From contig JBATSB010000111.1 of assembly GCA_049293015.1 (NCBI GenBank), positions 1-64,000 on the forward strand: a stretch of DNA of 64,000 nt, read 5' to 3'. Source of the stretch: UBA2330 sp049293015. Lineage in GTDB: Bacteria; Bacteroidota; Ignavibacteria; Tepidaquicellales; Tepidaquicellaceae. The translations under genes were made by a program, and so were the position numbers. Shown piece by piece: positions 52,338 through 60,145 of the stretch (its first letter is position 1; each line of letters opens with the position of its first letter). A model generated the notes under the pieces. The model was not told the DNA's origin. It made no database searches and saw only the letters and a list, made by a program, of their open reading frames with translations.

Positions 52338-52700
52338 ATGGCAAACTCAATCAACTGGTTCGAGATCCCTGTAACGGATTTCGGCAGAGCAAAAAAGTTC
52401 TACAGTGAAATTTTCGGAATTGAAATGCATGAAGAAATGATGGGTCCGCATCAGATGGGATTCTTTCCGGGTGAAGGTGTAAGCGGTGCGATCGTTAAAG
52501 CTGAAGGATATAAACCGTCAATGGATGGAGCTCTTGTTTATCTTTCTGGAGGTGAAGACCTTACAGGTGTTATGAATAAAATTGAAGGCGCAGGTGGTAA
52601 AATTCTACAGCCAAAATCTAAAGTTACTGATGAGATAGGATTCATTGCTATCTTTTCAGACTCTGAAGGAAATAAAGTAGCGCTTCATTCACCGAAATAA
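52338..52700 (+). CDS. VOC-family (glyoxalase/dioxygenase-like) protein
   Basis: 120 residues with the paired beta-alpha-beta-beta-beta modules: INWFEIPVTDFGRAKKFYSEIFG and GALVYLSGGEDLTGVMNKIEGAGGKILQ, ending FIAIFSDSEGNKVALHS. Metal-site residues may be absent in part, so an enzymatic role is open. It has one of the few textbook Shine-Dalgarno sites in the window (AGGAGA, 5 bp before the ATG), suggesting strong translation. A terminator follows. Confidence 0.88.
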   Translation: MANSINWFEIPVTDFGRAKKFYSEIFGIEMHEEMMGPHQMGFFPGEGVSGAIVKAEGYKPSMDGALVYLSGGEDLTGVMNKIEGAGGKILQPKSKVTDEIGFIAIFSDSEGNKVALHSPK

Positions 52701-52724
52701 TTTTCAAATTTTATATGCATTTAT

Positions 52725-52753
52725 AAACCCGGCTGTATTAAACCGGGTTTTTT
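52725..52753 (+). terminator. Intrinsic terminator after the VOC gene
   Basis: Arms AAACCCGG (52725-52732) and CCGGGTTT (52743-52750) with a 10-nt loop and a TTT run. Confidence 0.85.
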
Positions 52754-52916
52754 ATTAAGTTTTTTTAAAAATATTAAATTTTCACAACTGTAAAATTAGT
52801 TGTTTATTTTGAATTTTCATCTAAATTTACATGACGTATATTAAAATATTTTAAGTGTGTTTTTACTTTTTAATATTGATTATTTTATAAAAAAAATTTG
52901 AAATAATTTGAATAAA

Positions 52917-54974
52917 ATGAAACCAACAATAATATTCTTATTGATTTCATTAGCTGGAATCTTTTCACAAAATGAAATTTTATTTTCACAGTCTGATGAT
53001 GGTATGAGATCCGGGATCGATGCGGAAAACCTTAACAATTCTATAGATCCAAATTCTGATTTCTACAGCTTTGCCTGCTCAAACTGGTTTGATAAAAATC
53101 CAATCCCCGGTGAAAGCAGCAGATGGGGAACATGGGATGTTATAATTGAAAAAAATAATGAAGTATTAAGATCCATTCTCGAAAAAGCTGCTGCTAATAC
53201 TTCAGCACCAAAAGGAAGTCTTGAACAAAAACTCGGTGATCTGTATTATACTGCAATGGATACTGTGAAAATTGAAAAAGATGGTATCGCACCACTTGCA
53301 AAATATCTCGCTATGATAGACGGGATTTCCAATAAAGATGAATTTCAGAAAGTACTTGCATATTTAAAATCGATTGGTACAGGCGGAGTGTTCAGCTTTC
53401 GTGCAGGACAGGATGATAAGAACAGTAATAATGTAATTCTTAATTTATATCAAAGCGGACTTGGACTTCCGGGTAAAGAGTATTACACAAAGGATGATGA
53501 AAATTCAATTAAGACCCGTGAAAAGTATATGGAGTTTATGAATACCATTTTTACTTTTATGGGAAATGATATTTCCACTGCTGCAAATATTTCCCGAAGA
53601 ATTATGGACATTGAAAAACGTATGGCTGATGCTTCAATGACCAGACTCGAAATGAGACCTGCAGAAGCAACATATCATCTTATGTCTCTGCAGGAAGTCA
53701 GAGATCTTATGCCTGATTATAATTTTGATGTTTTGTTTACGGAAATCGGATTAGACGATTTAAGAAAATTTGATAAAGGAATAAACGTAGGTCAGCCCGA
53801 ATTTTTTAAAGAAATAAACCAAATGATTACTGATGTTAGTATCGATGACTGGAAAAATTATCTGAAATGGAATCTCGTTAGAAATAATGTCGACAAACTC
53901 AGTTCGGATTTTGAGAATGCTAATTTTGAATTTTATGGAAAGACTCTTAGAGGCAATGAAGTACAAAAGCCGAGATGGAAAAAAAGTATCAGCTTTGTTG
54001 AATCTGCAATGGGTGAACCGCTTGGTCAGCTTTTTGTAGAATTGAGATTCAAACCTGAAACAAAAGCTAAAGCACTTGAGATGGTAAATAATATTAAAGA
54101 ATCATTTAAAGACAGGATCAATCAAAATGAATGGATGAGCGATGCTACTAAAAAAGAAGCATTAAAAAAATTAAGTACATTTATTGTAAAGATCGGATAT
54201 ACTGATGAATGGAAAGATTATTCAGGACTTGAGATTGACAGGGTTTCATTTGTAGATAATATGATCAGAGCTTCTGAATACAGGATGAAGCTTAATCTTG
54301 ATAAGATAGGAAAACCCGTTGACAAGAATGAATGGTATATGTATCCGCAGACTGTGAACGCTTATTACAGTGCATCAAACAATGAGATCGTATTTCCCGC
54401 AGGCATTATGCAGCCGCCGTTTTTTGATCCGGAAGTCGAGGATGCTGTAAATTACGGCGGCATCGGTGCAGTAATTGGTCATGAGATATCTCACGGTTTT
54501 GATGATCAGGGAAGAAAATATGACGGTGATGGAAATCTTAAAGACTGGTGGACAGAAGAAGATGCTGATAAATTCAAAGAGCGTGCTGATATGCTCGCAA
54601 AACAATACAGCGGTTATCAGGCTGTCGATTCCTATTACGTTGACGGAAATTTAACTTTGGGTGAAAATATTGCAGACCTGGGTGGACTTATTACAGCATA
54701 CCATGCTTACATGAAAACAATCGGTTATAATGATGATGTTAAAATAGACGGATTTACTCCTTCGCAAAGATTCTTTATTGGATTTGCACAAATGTGGAAG
54801 AGTAATTACAGACCTGAAATGCTGACTATGCTTGTTAAAACTGATTCACACTCTCCTCCAAAATTCAGAGTGAATGGTACTATTTATAATATTCCTGAAT
54901 TCATGAAAGCTTTCGGTGGAAAAGAAGGTGATCAGATGATCAATTCAAAAAATAAAATTGTTGTGATATGGTAA
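52917..54974 (+). CDS. M13-family zinc metallopeptidase (neprilysin/PepO-like), exported
   Basis: 685 residues from ATG 52917; a TTG 9 nt upstream is less likely. A signal peptide covers ~1-23. DPNSDFYSFACSNWFDKNPIP is the family N-terminus. The catalytic HEISH is at 522-526 (GAVIGHEISHGFDDQGRKYD), the third ligand is in GENIADLGGL, and NAYYSASNNEIVFPAGIMQPPFF precedes them. It cleaves peptides in the periplasm or outside the cell. The usual C-terminal W is present (KIVVIW). Confidence 0.95.
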   Translation: MKPTIIFLLISLAGIFSQNEILFSQSDDGMRSGIDAENLNNSIDPNSDFYSFACSNWFDKNPIPGESSRWGTWDVIIEKNNEVLRSILEKAAANTSAPKGSLEQKLGDLYYTAMDTVKIEKDGIAPLAKYLAMIDGISNKDEFQKVLAYLKSIGTGGVFSFRAGQDDKNSNNVILNLYQSGLGLPGKEYYTKDDENSIKTREKYMEFMNTIFTFMGNDISTAANISRRIMDIEKRMADASMTRLEMRPAEATYHLMSLQEVRDLMPDYNFDVLFTEIGLDDLRKFDKGINVGQPEFFKEINQMITDVSIDDWKNYLKWNLVRNNVDKLSSDFENANFEFYGKTLRGNEVQKPRWKKSISFVESAMGEPLGQLFVELRFKPETKAKALEMVNNIKESFKDRINQNEWMSDATKKEALKKLSTFIVKIGYTDEWKDYSGLEIDRVSFVDNMIRASEYRMKLNLDKIGKPVDKNEWYMYPQTVNAYYSASNNEIVFPAGIMQPPFFDPEVEDAVNYGGIGAVIGHEISHGFDDQGRKYDGDGNLKDWWTEEDADKFKERADMLAKQYSGYQAVDSYYVDGNLTLGENIADLGGLITAYHAYMKTIGYNDDVKIDGFTPSQRFFIGFAQMWKSNYRPEMLTMLVKTDSHSPPKFRVNGTIYNIPEFMKAFGGKEGDQMINSKNKIVVIW

Positions 54975-55055
54975 GAGTTATAGTAAACTGTATCTGTTAA
55001 AAAAATATTTTAAAGTTAATGCGATTTTAAATTTCTTACTTCTCAGCTATATATA

Positions 55056-55094
55056 AAAAATTCCGGATACAATAATTTTGTATCCGGAATTTTT
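55056..55094. terminator. Terminator between converging M13 peptidase and thioredoxin-like genes
   Basis: 15-bp arms, AAAAATTCCGGATAC (55056-55070) and its complement (55080-55094), with A-run before and T-run after, so it can act on both strands. Confidence 0.9.
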
Positions 55095-55115
55095 GTAAAA
55101 GAATCTCAGTAACCT

Positions 55116-55727
55116 TTAATCAGAAGAAATTATATTTAAAAAATCAGAAAGCTCTTTCTGAAATGTTACCGTCCTGTCTTTTGCATACCAAAGCTGAATT
55201 TCTTTTGTCGCTTCTTCATGAGAATAATCTTTTTTTAATTTAGCTTCCCTCATTATCTCTTGAGCAGGATCAGGCCTTGGTCCCCATCTTCCAATTACCT
55301 CGAAAGTTTCTTTTTTAATCAGAAGAAATACAGGGATCGATCTCGTACCATTTGTCAGGAACTGATCCATCACCTCGGGATTTTCATCTCGGAAAATTAT
55401 TTTTACTTCCACATTTTGATTATAATCACTTATAACTTTCAAAGGCGGAAGATTCTGAGCTACATCGCCGCACCATGATTCGGCTATAACAAGAATGATA
55501 AGAGGACTTACTATTTTATCAAGCTGTATTTTTAATTCTTCATTTAATACTGTAGTCTTTTCAATCCGCTTTACTCTTTCAGCATTAAGCTTTGTAAAAT
55601 ATATGTTGCTTTCTGATTGATTGTTGCCTGAAGCCCTGTTATTTACAATTAATTTGCTAACAAGCTCTTTGTAGGTATCATATGAAAATGCGTTTTCAAT
55701 CAGCTCTTTGGTTAAAATGTTTTTCAT
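55116..55727 (-). CDS. Thioredoxin-family protein lacking the second active-site cysteine
   Basis: 203 residues, no signal peptide. The thioredoxin-fold strand PLIILVIAESWCGDVAQNLPPLKVIS contains WCGD where W-C-x-x-C is normal, so only one cysteine remains. The cis-proline loop TRSIPVFLLI is present. A helical N-terminus (~1-60) precedes the fold. It is probably a thiol protein or a binding domain rather than a disulphide reductase. It is convergent with the M13 gene and separated from queA by a terminator. Confidence 0.85.
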   Translation of the reverse strand: MKNILTKELIENAFSYDTYKELVSKLIVNNRASGNNQSESNIYFTKLNAERVKRIEKTTVLNEELKIQLDKIVSPLIILVIAESWCGDVAQNLPPLKVISDYNQNVEVKIIFRDENPEVMDQFLTNGTRSIPVFLLIKKETFEVIGRWGPRPDPAQEIMREAKLKKDYSHEEATKEIQLWYAKDRTVTFQKELSDFLNIISSD

Positions 55728-55791
55728 GAATATATAAATTTATATTGTATACAATTTACCTCGATAAACTTTAAAATAAAATTCATTTTTA

Positions 55792-55827
55792 AATAAAAAA
55801 CCCGGTCAGATCTCTCCGCCCGGATTT
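55792..55827 (-). terminator. Terminator of the eno-queA transcript
   Basis: On the minus strand AAATCCGG pairs with CCGGGTTT (one G-U pair) and a TTTTTTATTT tract follows. It is 25 bp after the queA stop. Confidence 0.75.
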
Positions 55828-55851
55828 AATAATTTATATTAGATCTTATTT

Positions 55852-56889
55852 TTAGATTATAAGCAATGCATCGCCATAACTGTAAAATCTGTATTTCTCT
55901 TTTATAGCTTTTTTGTATGCTTTCATAACCAGATCTCTGTCAGCAATCGAACAGGTAAGCATCAGTAATGTACTCTGAGGCAAATGAAAGTTTGTGACAA
56001 ATTTATCTATCACCCTGACTGACTGTGGCGGATGAATGAATTTATCAGTCCAGCCCTTTCCGTATCTGACATGCTTGCTGGTGACTACGTTACTTTCCAG
56101 CACTCTTGCAACTGATGTACCGACTGCAATTACTTTTCTTCCTTTCTTCTGAATTGCAGCATTTATAATGTCAGCCGAATCTTTTGAAAGCTCATAATAC
56201 TCTGAATCCATTCTGTGCTTAGAAAGATCTTCCACTTCTACAAGTCTGAATGTTCCAAGTCCGATATGTAAAGTAATAAATGCTATCTTAATCCCTTTAG
56301 CTTCTATTTTTTTCAGCAGTTCTTTTGTAAAATGCAGACCTGAAGTAGGCGCTGCTACTGAACCAATATTCTTTGCATATACTGTCTGATAATCTTCTTT
56401 GTCTTTTTCAGTGGATTCTCTTTTGATGTAAGGCGGAAGCGGTGTCCTGCCGAGCTTTTCTATATACTTTGAAAAATCTCCGTTATAATTAAATCTAACG
56501 ATTCTGCCTCTTGAAGTTGTATTGTCTATTACTTCACAGTAAAGATTTTTTGTAAAAAATATTCTGTTTCCGATCCTTACTTTTCTCGCCGGATCTACTA
56601 CGACATCCCAGATATTTTCATCTTCAGATAATTGTCTCAAAAGAAAAACTTCGATCTTTGCCTTGGTCTTTTCCTTTGTCCCGTATAATCTCGCATTGAA
56701 AACCTTAGAGTCATTTAATACAAGTACGTCGCCGGATTCCATGTAATTGATTATATCCTTAAATTTCTTTGTTTCAATATCACCAGTTTCCTTATTGATA
56801 ACCATTAACTTACAGGCATCTCTGGGAGACTTTGGGTTCTTTGCAATCAGGTTCTTTGGAATCGCGTATTTAAATTGTGAAAGTTTCAT
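55852..56889 (-). CDS. queA: S-adenosylmethionine:tRNA ribosyltransferase-isomerase
   Basis: 345 residues, full length. It transfers the ribosyl part of SAM to preQ1 in tRNA, giving epoxyqueuosine. MKLSQFKYAIPKNLIAKNP start, MESGDVLVLNDSKVFNARL, GRTPLPPYIKR, DYQTVYAKNIGSVAAPTSGLHFT, HIGLGTFRLVEVEDLSKHRMDSEYYEL and FHLPQSTLLMLTCS are QueA motifs. It lies 33 bp downstream of eno on the same strand and ends with a terminator. Confidence 0.96.
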   Translation of the reverse strand: MKLSQFKYAIPKNLIAKNPKSPRDACKLMVINKETGDIETKKFKDIINYMESGDVLVLNDSKVFNARLYGTKEKTKAKIEVFLLRQLSEDENIWDVVVDPARKVRIGNRIFFTKNLYCEVIDNTTSRGRIVRFNYNGDFSKYIEKLGRTPLPPYIKRESTEKDKEDYQTVYAKNIGSVAAPTSGLHFTKELLKKIEAKGIKIAFITLHIGLGTFRLVEVEDLSKHRMDSEYYELSKDSADIINAAIQKKGRKVIAVGTSVARVLESNVVTSKHVRYGKGWTDKFIHPPQSVRVIDKFVTNFHLPQSTLLMLTCSIADRDLVMKAYKKAIKEKYRFYSYGDALLII

Positions 56890-56922
56890 TTTTTATAAGT
56901 GTTATAATTGTTCTGATTAATA

Positions 56923-58209
56923 TTATTTTATATTGTAAAAAGCATTAATGCCCGGATAGACTGCTGTAGAAGACAGCTCTTCTTCAATTCTCAGTAGTCT
57001 GTTATATTTTGCAACTCTGTCCGTTCGTGATAAAGATCCCGTCTTGATCTGTCCTGCATTTGTCGCAACTGCAAGATCAGCAATTGTAGTATCCTCTGTC
57101 TCGCCGCTTCTGTGACTGATCACTGCAGTGTAATTGTGAATCTTTGCAAGCTCAATGGCATTCAGCGTTTCAGTGAGTGTGCCAATCTGATTTACTTTTA
57201 CGAGAATGGAATTTCCAATTTTCTTCTCAATTCCTTTTTGAAGAATTTCAGTATTTGTAACAAAAAGATCATCACCTACGATCTGAACTTTTTTACCAAG
57301 CGCATCTGTCAAAAGCTTCCATCCCGCCCAGTCATTTTCAGCCATACCGTCTTCAATGCTTATGATCGGATAATCTTTTACAAGCTTTTCATAAAGCTTT
57401 ACCATCTGTTCGGAAGTCTTATCAGGAATATGTGATTTATAAAAATTGTATTTACCATTTTTCCACATCTCACTGGAAGCAACATCGAGTCCGAGATATA
57501 TATCTTTACCGGCTTTATATCCGGCTTTAGTGATCGCTTCCATGATGACTTCGATCGCTTCTTCATTGGACTTCAGATTCGGAGCAAATCCGCCTTCGTC
57601 ACCTACGTTTGTATTGTAATTTTTTTTGTGAAGTACATTTCTCAGTGAATGAAAAACTTCCGTTCCGTATCTCAGCGCTTCGGAAAAACTTTTTGCCCCT
57701 GCGGGAATGATCATGAACTCCTGAAAATCAACTGTATTGTCGGCATGCTTTCCTCCGTTTATAATATTCATCATCGGAACCGGAAGTGTCTTTGCATTCA
57801 CTCCGCCGATATATTTATAAAGAGGCATTTTCAGATAATTTGCAGATGCATGTGCTGCAGCAAGTGAAACGCCGAGTAATGCATTAGCTCCGAGCTTTGA
57901 TTTATTTTTAGTGTTATCAAGTTTTATTAGGACTTCATCGATCAAATTCTGATCGAGACAGTTCATCCCGTTAATTTTTTTCGCAATCGTATTTTTAATA
58001 TTTCCGACTGCTTTCGAAACTCCTTTTCCGAGGTAACGTTTTTTATCGCCGTCGCGAAGTTCTACGGCTTCTCTTTCACCGGTGGAAGCGCCGGAAGGTA
58101 CAGCAGCTCTGCCGATTGTACCGTCTTTTAATATTACTTCCGCTTCTAATGTTGGGTTACCTCTTGAGTCTAATATCTCTCTTGCGTGGACTTTATGTAT
58201 TACGGGCAT
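56923..58209 (-). CDS. eno: Enolase
   Basis: 428 residues. It interconverts 2-phosphoglycerate and phosphoenolpyruvate in glycolysis. HAREILDSRGNPTLEAEV, GASTGEREAVELRDGD, the catalytic MNIINGGKHADNTVDFQEFMIIP and GDEGGFAPN stretches, metal ligands in LGLDVASSE, SIEDGMAENDW and VGDDLFVTN, and VKVNQIGTLTET then SHRSGETED are all present. It is the first gene of the eno-queA pair. Confidence 0.98.
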   Translation of the reverse strand: MPVIHKVHAREILDSRGNPTLEAEVILKDGTIGRAAVPSGASTGEREAVELRDGDKKRYLGKGVSKAVGNIKNTIAKKINGMNCLDQNLIDEVLIKLDNTKNKSKLGANALLGVSLAAAHASANYLKMPLYKYIGGVNAKTLPVPMMNIINGGKHADNTVDFQEFMIIPAGAKSFSEALRYGTEVFHSLRNVLHKKNYNTNVGDEGGFAPNLKSNEEAIEVIMEAITKAGYKAGKDIYLGLDVASSEMWKNGKYNFYKSHIPDKTSEQMVKLYEKLVKDYPIISIEDGMAENDWAGWKLLTDALGKKVQIVGDDLFVTNTEILQKGIEKKIGNSILVKVNQIGTLTETLNAIELAKIHNYTAVISHRSGETEDTTIADLAVATNAGQIKTGSLSRTDRVAKYNRLLRIEEELSSTAVYPGINAFYNIK

Positions 58210-58428
58210 GTATTGTTAAGGTGGTTTTTAAAAAGTCGTTTAAAATAAACTATATATGCTGTGAAAGCAATTCAAAAACCAGTGTCATTTCAGTGCTGTC
58301 CAAAAACAATTTTGAAAAGATAATAAAGTTTAATAATATCTTTTTTTGGAAAGATTATTATGTCGTTTAAATCTAATCCTAAATAATTGTAACATTCATA
58401 AACATTGAAGTTTTTTGTTATAAAAAAT

Positions 58429-58572
58429 CCCGCCTGTAATACATTGCCGTTAAGAATTCTTAAGAAATTGAAAAAATAAAATATCCTTGTCTGAGAAATT
58501 TGCGAAGCAAATTTTGAGTTGGATATTTTATTTCAATTTCGAAATGAATTTAGGCAATTTATTACCAGCGGG
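58429..58572. repeat. MITE-like long inverted repeat in a gene-free gap
   Basis: The 567-bp gap 58210-58776 holds ~52-58-bp imperfect inverted arms: 58429-58486 (CCCGCCTGTAATACATTGCC ... ATAAAATATCC) and 58521-58572 (GGATATTTTATTTCAATTTC ... ACCAGCGGG). A small AATTTGCGAAGCAAATT palindrome sits at the apex. Downstream, CTTTTTTTGTTACTTTTGG and CAAAAAAAGTAAG (58576-58643) form further inverted pieces. No reading frame is convincing. Confidence 0.75.
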
Positions 58573-58776
58573 CGACTTTTTTTGTTACTTTTGGAGCCTG
58601 TCCCCTCATGCTTTTAGAGGGGAGTCGTTCAAAAAAAGTAAGTAGAATATAATGAATCTTGAATATTGTAATGAAACGATTTGTAAAGATGTAGTGAAGT
58701 TTATCAATTTCTATTCACAACTCTCTTTCAAAAAAAAATCATTCTCATTACATTCTCAAAAATCTAAATTAAAAAA

Positions 58777-59274
58777 ATGGCTAAAGAAAAATTTGCAGAA
58801 TCTTCTGAAAAAGGAAGACATTTTAAACTCATGCAGCTTACAGGCAAATGGGAAGGTTCAGTTAAGACTTGGTTCGAACCCGATAAACTGGCTGACGAAT
58901 CAAAGATCTCAGGTGAGTTCAGACCAATTCTCAGCGGTAGATTTATTATGCATGAATATAAATATGAACTCGAAGGTAAAAGTCATGATGCAATTGCCAT
59001 TATCGGATTCAGCATTCCCGAACAGAAATATCAGATCGCTTATATGGATACTTTCCACTCAGGTACAAGTATAATGTTCTCAGAAGGTCAAGATATTGGT
59101 AAAGGAATTTCAGTGCTCGGCAGTTATGGTGATACAGATTATGATGAAAGATGGGGATGGAAAACTGACATCGATCTAAAAGACTATGACAACCTCATTA
59201 TTACTGCTTACAATGTAACTCCTGAAGGTGAAGAGGCAAAAGCTGTGGAGATAAGTTATAAGAGGACTGCCTGA
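58777..59274 (+). CDS. DUF1579-domain protein
   Basis: 165 residues, cytosolic. MQLTGKWEGSVKTWFEP, ILSGRFIMHEYKYELEG, AIAIIGFSIPEQKYQIAYMDTFH and GWKTDIDLKDYDNLIITAYN follow the lipocalin-like DUF1579 pattern, possibly binding a small ligand. ATG 58777 is chosen because the conserved part starts within 20 residues. A longer overlapping frame in another phase is a shadow. Its physiological role is unknown. Confidence 0.82.
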   Translation: MAKEKFAESSEKGRHFKLMQLTGKWEGSVKTWFEPDKLADESKISGEFRPILSGRFIMHEYKYELEGKSHDAIAIIGFSIPEQKYQIAYMDTFHSGTSIMFSEGQDIGKGISVLGSYGDTDYDERWGWKTDIDLKDYDNLIITAYNVTPEGEEAKAVEISYKRTA

Positions 59275-59327
59275 ACTCAGCGCTTTTCAAAATATTTTTA
59301 AATTTAAAATAAACCTCTATATCGTTT

Positions 59328-59359
59328 CCGTTGAGTCACGTGCTCTTCGGACTCAGTGG
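59328..59359. repeat. Hairpin repeat with CACGTGCTCTTCGG loop
   Basis: TGAGTC (59332-59337) pairs with GACTCA (59350-59355). The loop is the reverse complement of CCGAAGAGCACGTG at 31793-31806, so this is another copy of the same family in the opposite orientation. It lies between the converging DUF1579 and receiver-like genes. Confidence 0.7.
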
Positions 59360-59377
59360 TTTGCCGAAATCAGAAAC

Positions 59378-59746
59378 TCACATCACAAGAATATTATTTA
59401 TGACTCTCTTAAACTCTTCCTTTGTCATAATACTATCACAACCTGATTTAAAAAATTCATCTCGGTCAATTTCATCTGAAAAAACCGTCATAACTTTTTT
59501 CGAAGAGGATTCTTTATGAGAACGTATTTCATTAATAAGCTTTAAAGCATTTAAATTTTTATTATCAGCATCGATTATTATCATATCTAAATTTTCTTCC
59601 TTTGATAAATTCAGTGTATCTTCAAATTCAAAAGACTCACCAATTTCAACCTGACAATTCAGCTTGGTCAGAGTAAGAGCTGATATTTTTACAATACCCG
59701 AAAGTTCTTTGTCAGATGTTACAAGCAATATTTTTTTTGTGTTCAT
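59378..59746 (-). CDS. Stand-alone receiver-like (CheY-fold) protein
   Basis: 122 residues from ATG 59746; a TTG 15 nt further upstream lies in a repeat and is less likely. KKILLVTSDKELSG is the first strand with a single acidic residue instead of the usual pair. The phospho-acceptor aspartate is in MIIIDADN, the switch serine in VMTVFSDE and the lysine in CDSIMTKEEF. It may be a degenerate or pseudo-receiver. No kinase or output domain is nearby. Confidence 0.7.
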   Translation of the reverse strand: MNTKKILLVTSDKELSGIVKISALTLTKLNCQVEIGESFEFEDTLNLSKEENLDMIIIDADNKNLNALKLINEIRSHKESSSKKVMTVFSDEIDRDEFFKSGCDSIMTKEEFKRVINNILVM

Positions 59747-59820
59747 ATTTTTCCGCCTCAAAGACTCAAAGACAAATAGTTAATAGTTAGTAGTTAATAA
59801 TTTAGGATTAATTGTTAAAA

Positions 59821-60043
59821 ATTTAAAAAGGTTTTTCTTCGAGCCTTTGAGTCTTCGAGGCTTTGAGTCTTTGAGGCAAACCCAAAAACAGCCTCAGTTC
59901 TTTTTCAAGAAAAATTTAAAAAGGTTTTTCTTTGAACTTTAGAGACAAACTCAAAACAGTCTCAGTTCTTTTTTAAAAAAAATTTAAAAAGACTTTTCTT
60001 CGAGGCTTTGAGTCTTCGAGTCTTTGAGGCAAACCCAAAACAG
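59821..60043. repeat. Three imperfect tandem repeats with TTTGAGTCTTCGAGG cores
   Basis: Units start with ATTTAAAAAGG(T/AC)TTTTCTT at 59821, 59914 and 59982 (periods 93 and 68). Units 1 and 3 carry CGAGGCTTTGAGTCTTCGAG and all carry a variant of AAACCCAAAACAGCCTCAGTT. They fill most of the 399-bp gap 59747-60145 in front of the nuoG-like gene. The rest is AT-rich, with TAGTTAATAG microrepeats near 59779. Confidence 0.8.
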
Positions 60044-60145
60044 CTGCGAATTAAAGAACTTCAAATTGTGAAATAAACTGAATTGAAAAAAGATAAAAAT
60101 AGAAGTAATTTAAAACCTAAATTTTTCCATTCACCGAAATTAATT

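Noticed and set aside
58652..59074. 140-codon frame overlapping the DUF1579 gene in another phase
   Set aside because: It overlaps a gene with clear domain motifs, and its own translation is low-complexity (KKKSFSLHSQKSKLKKW) with no family features.
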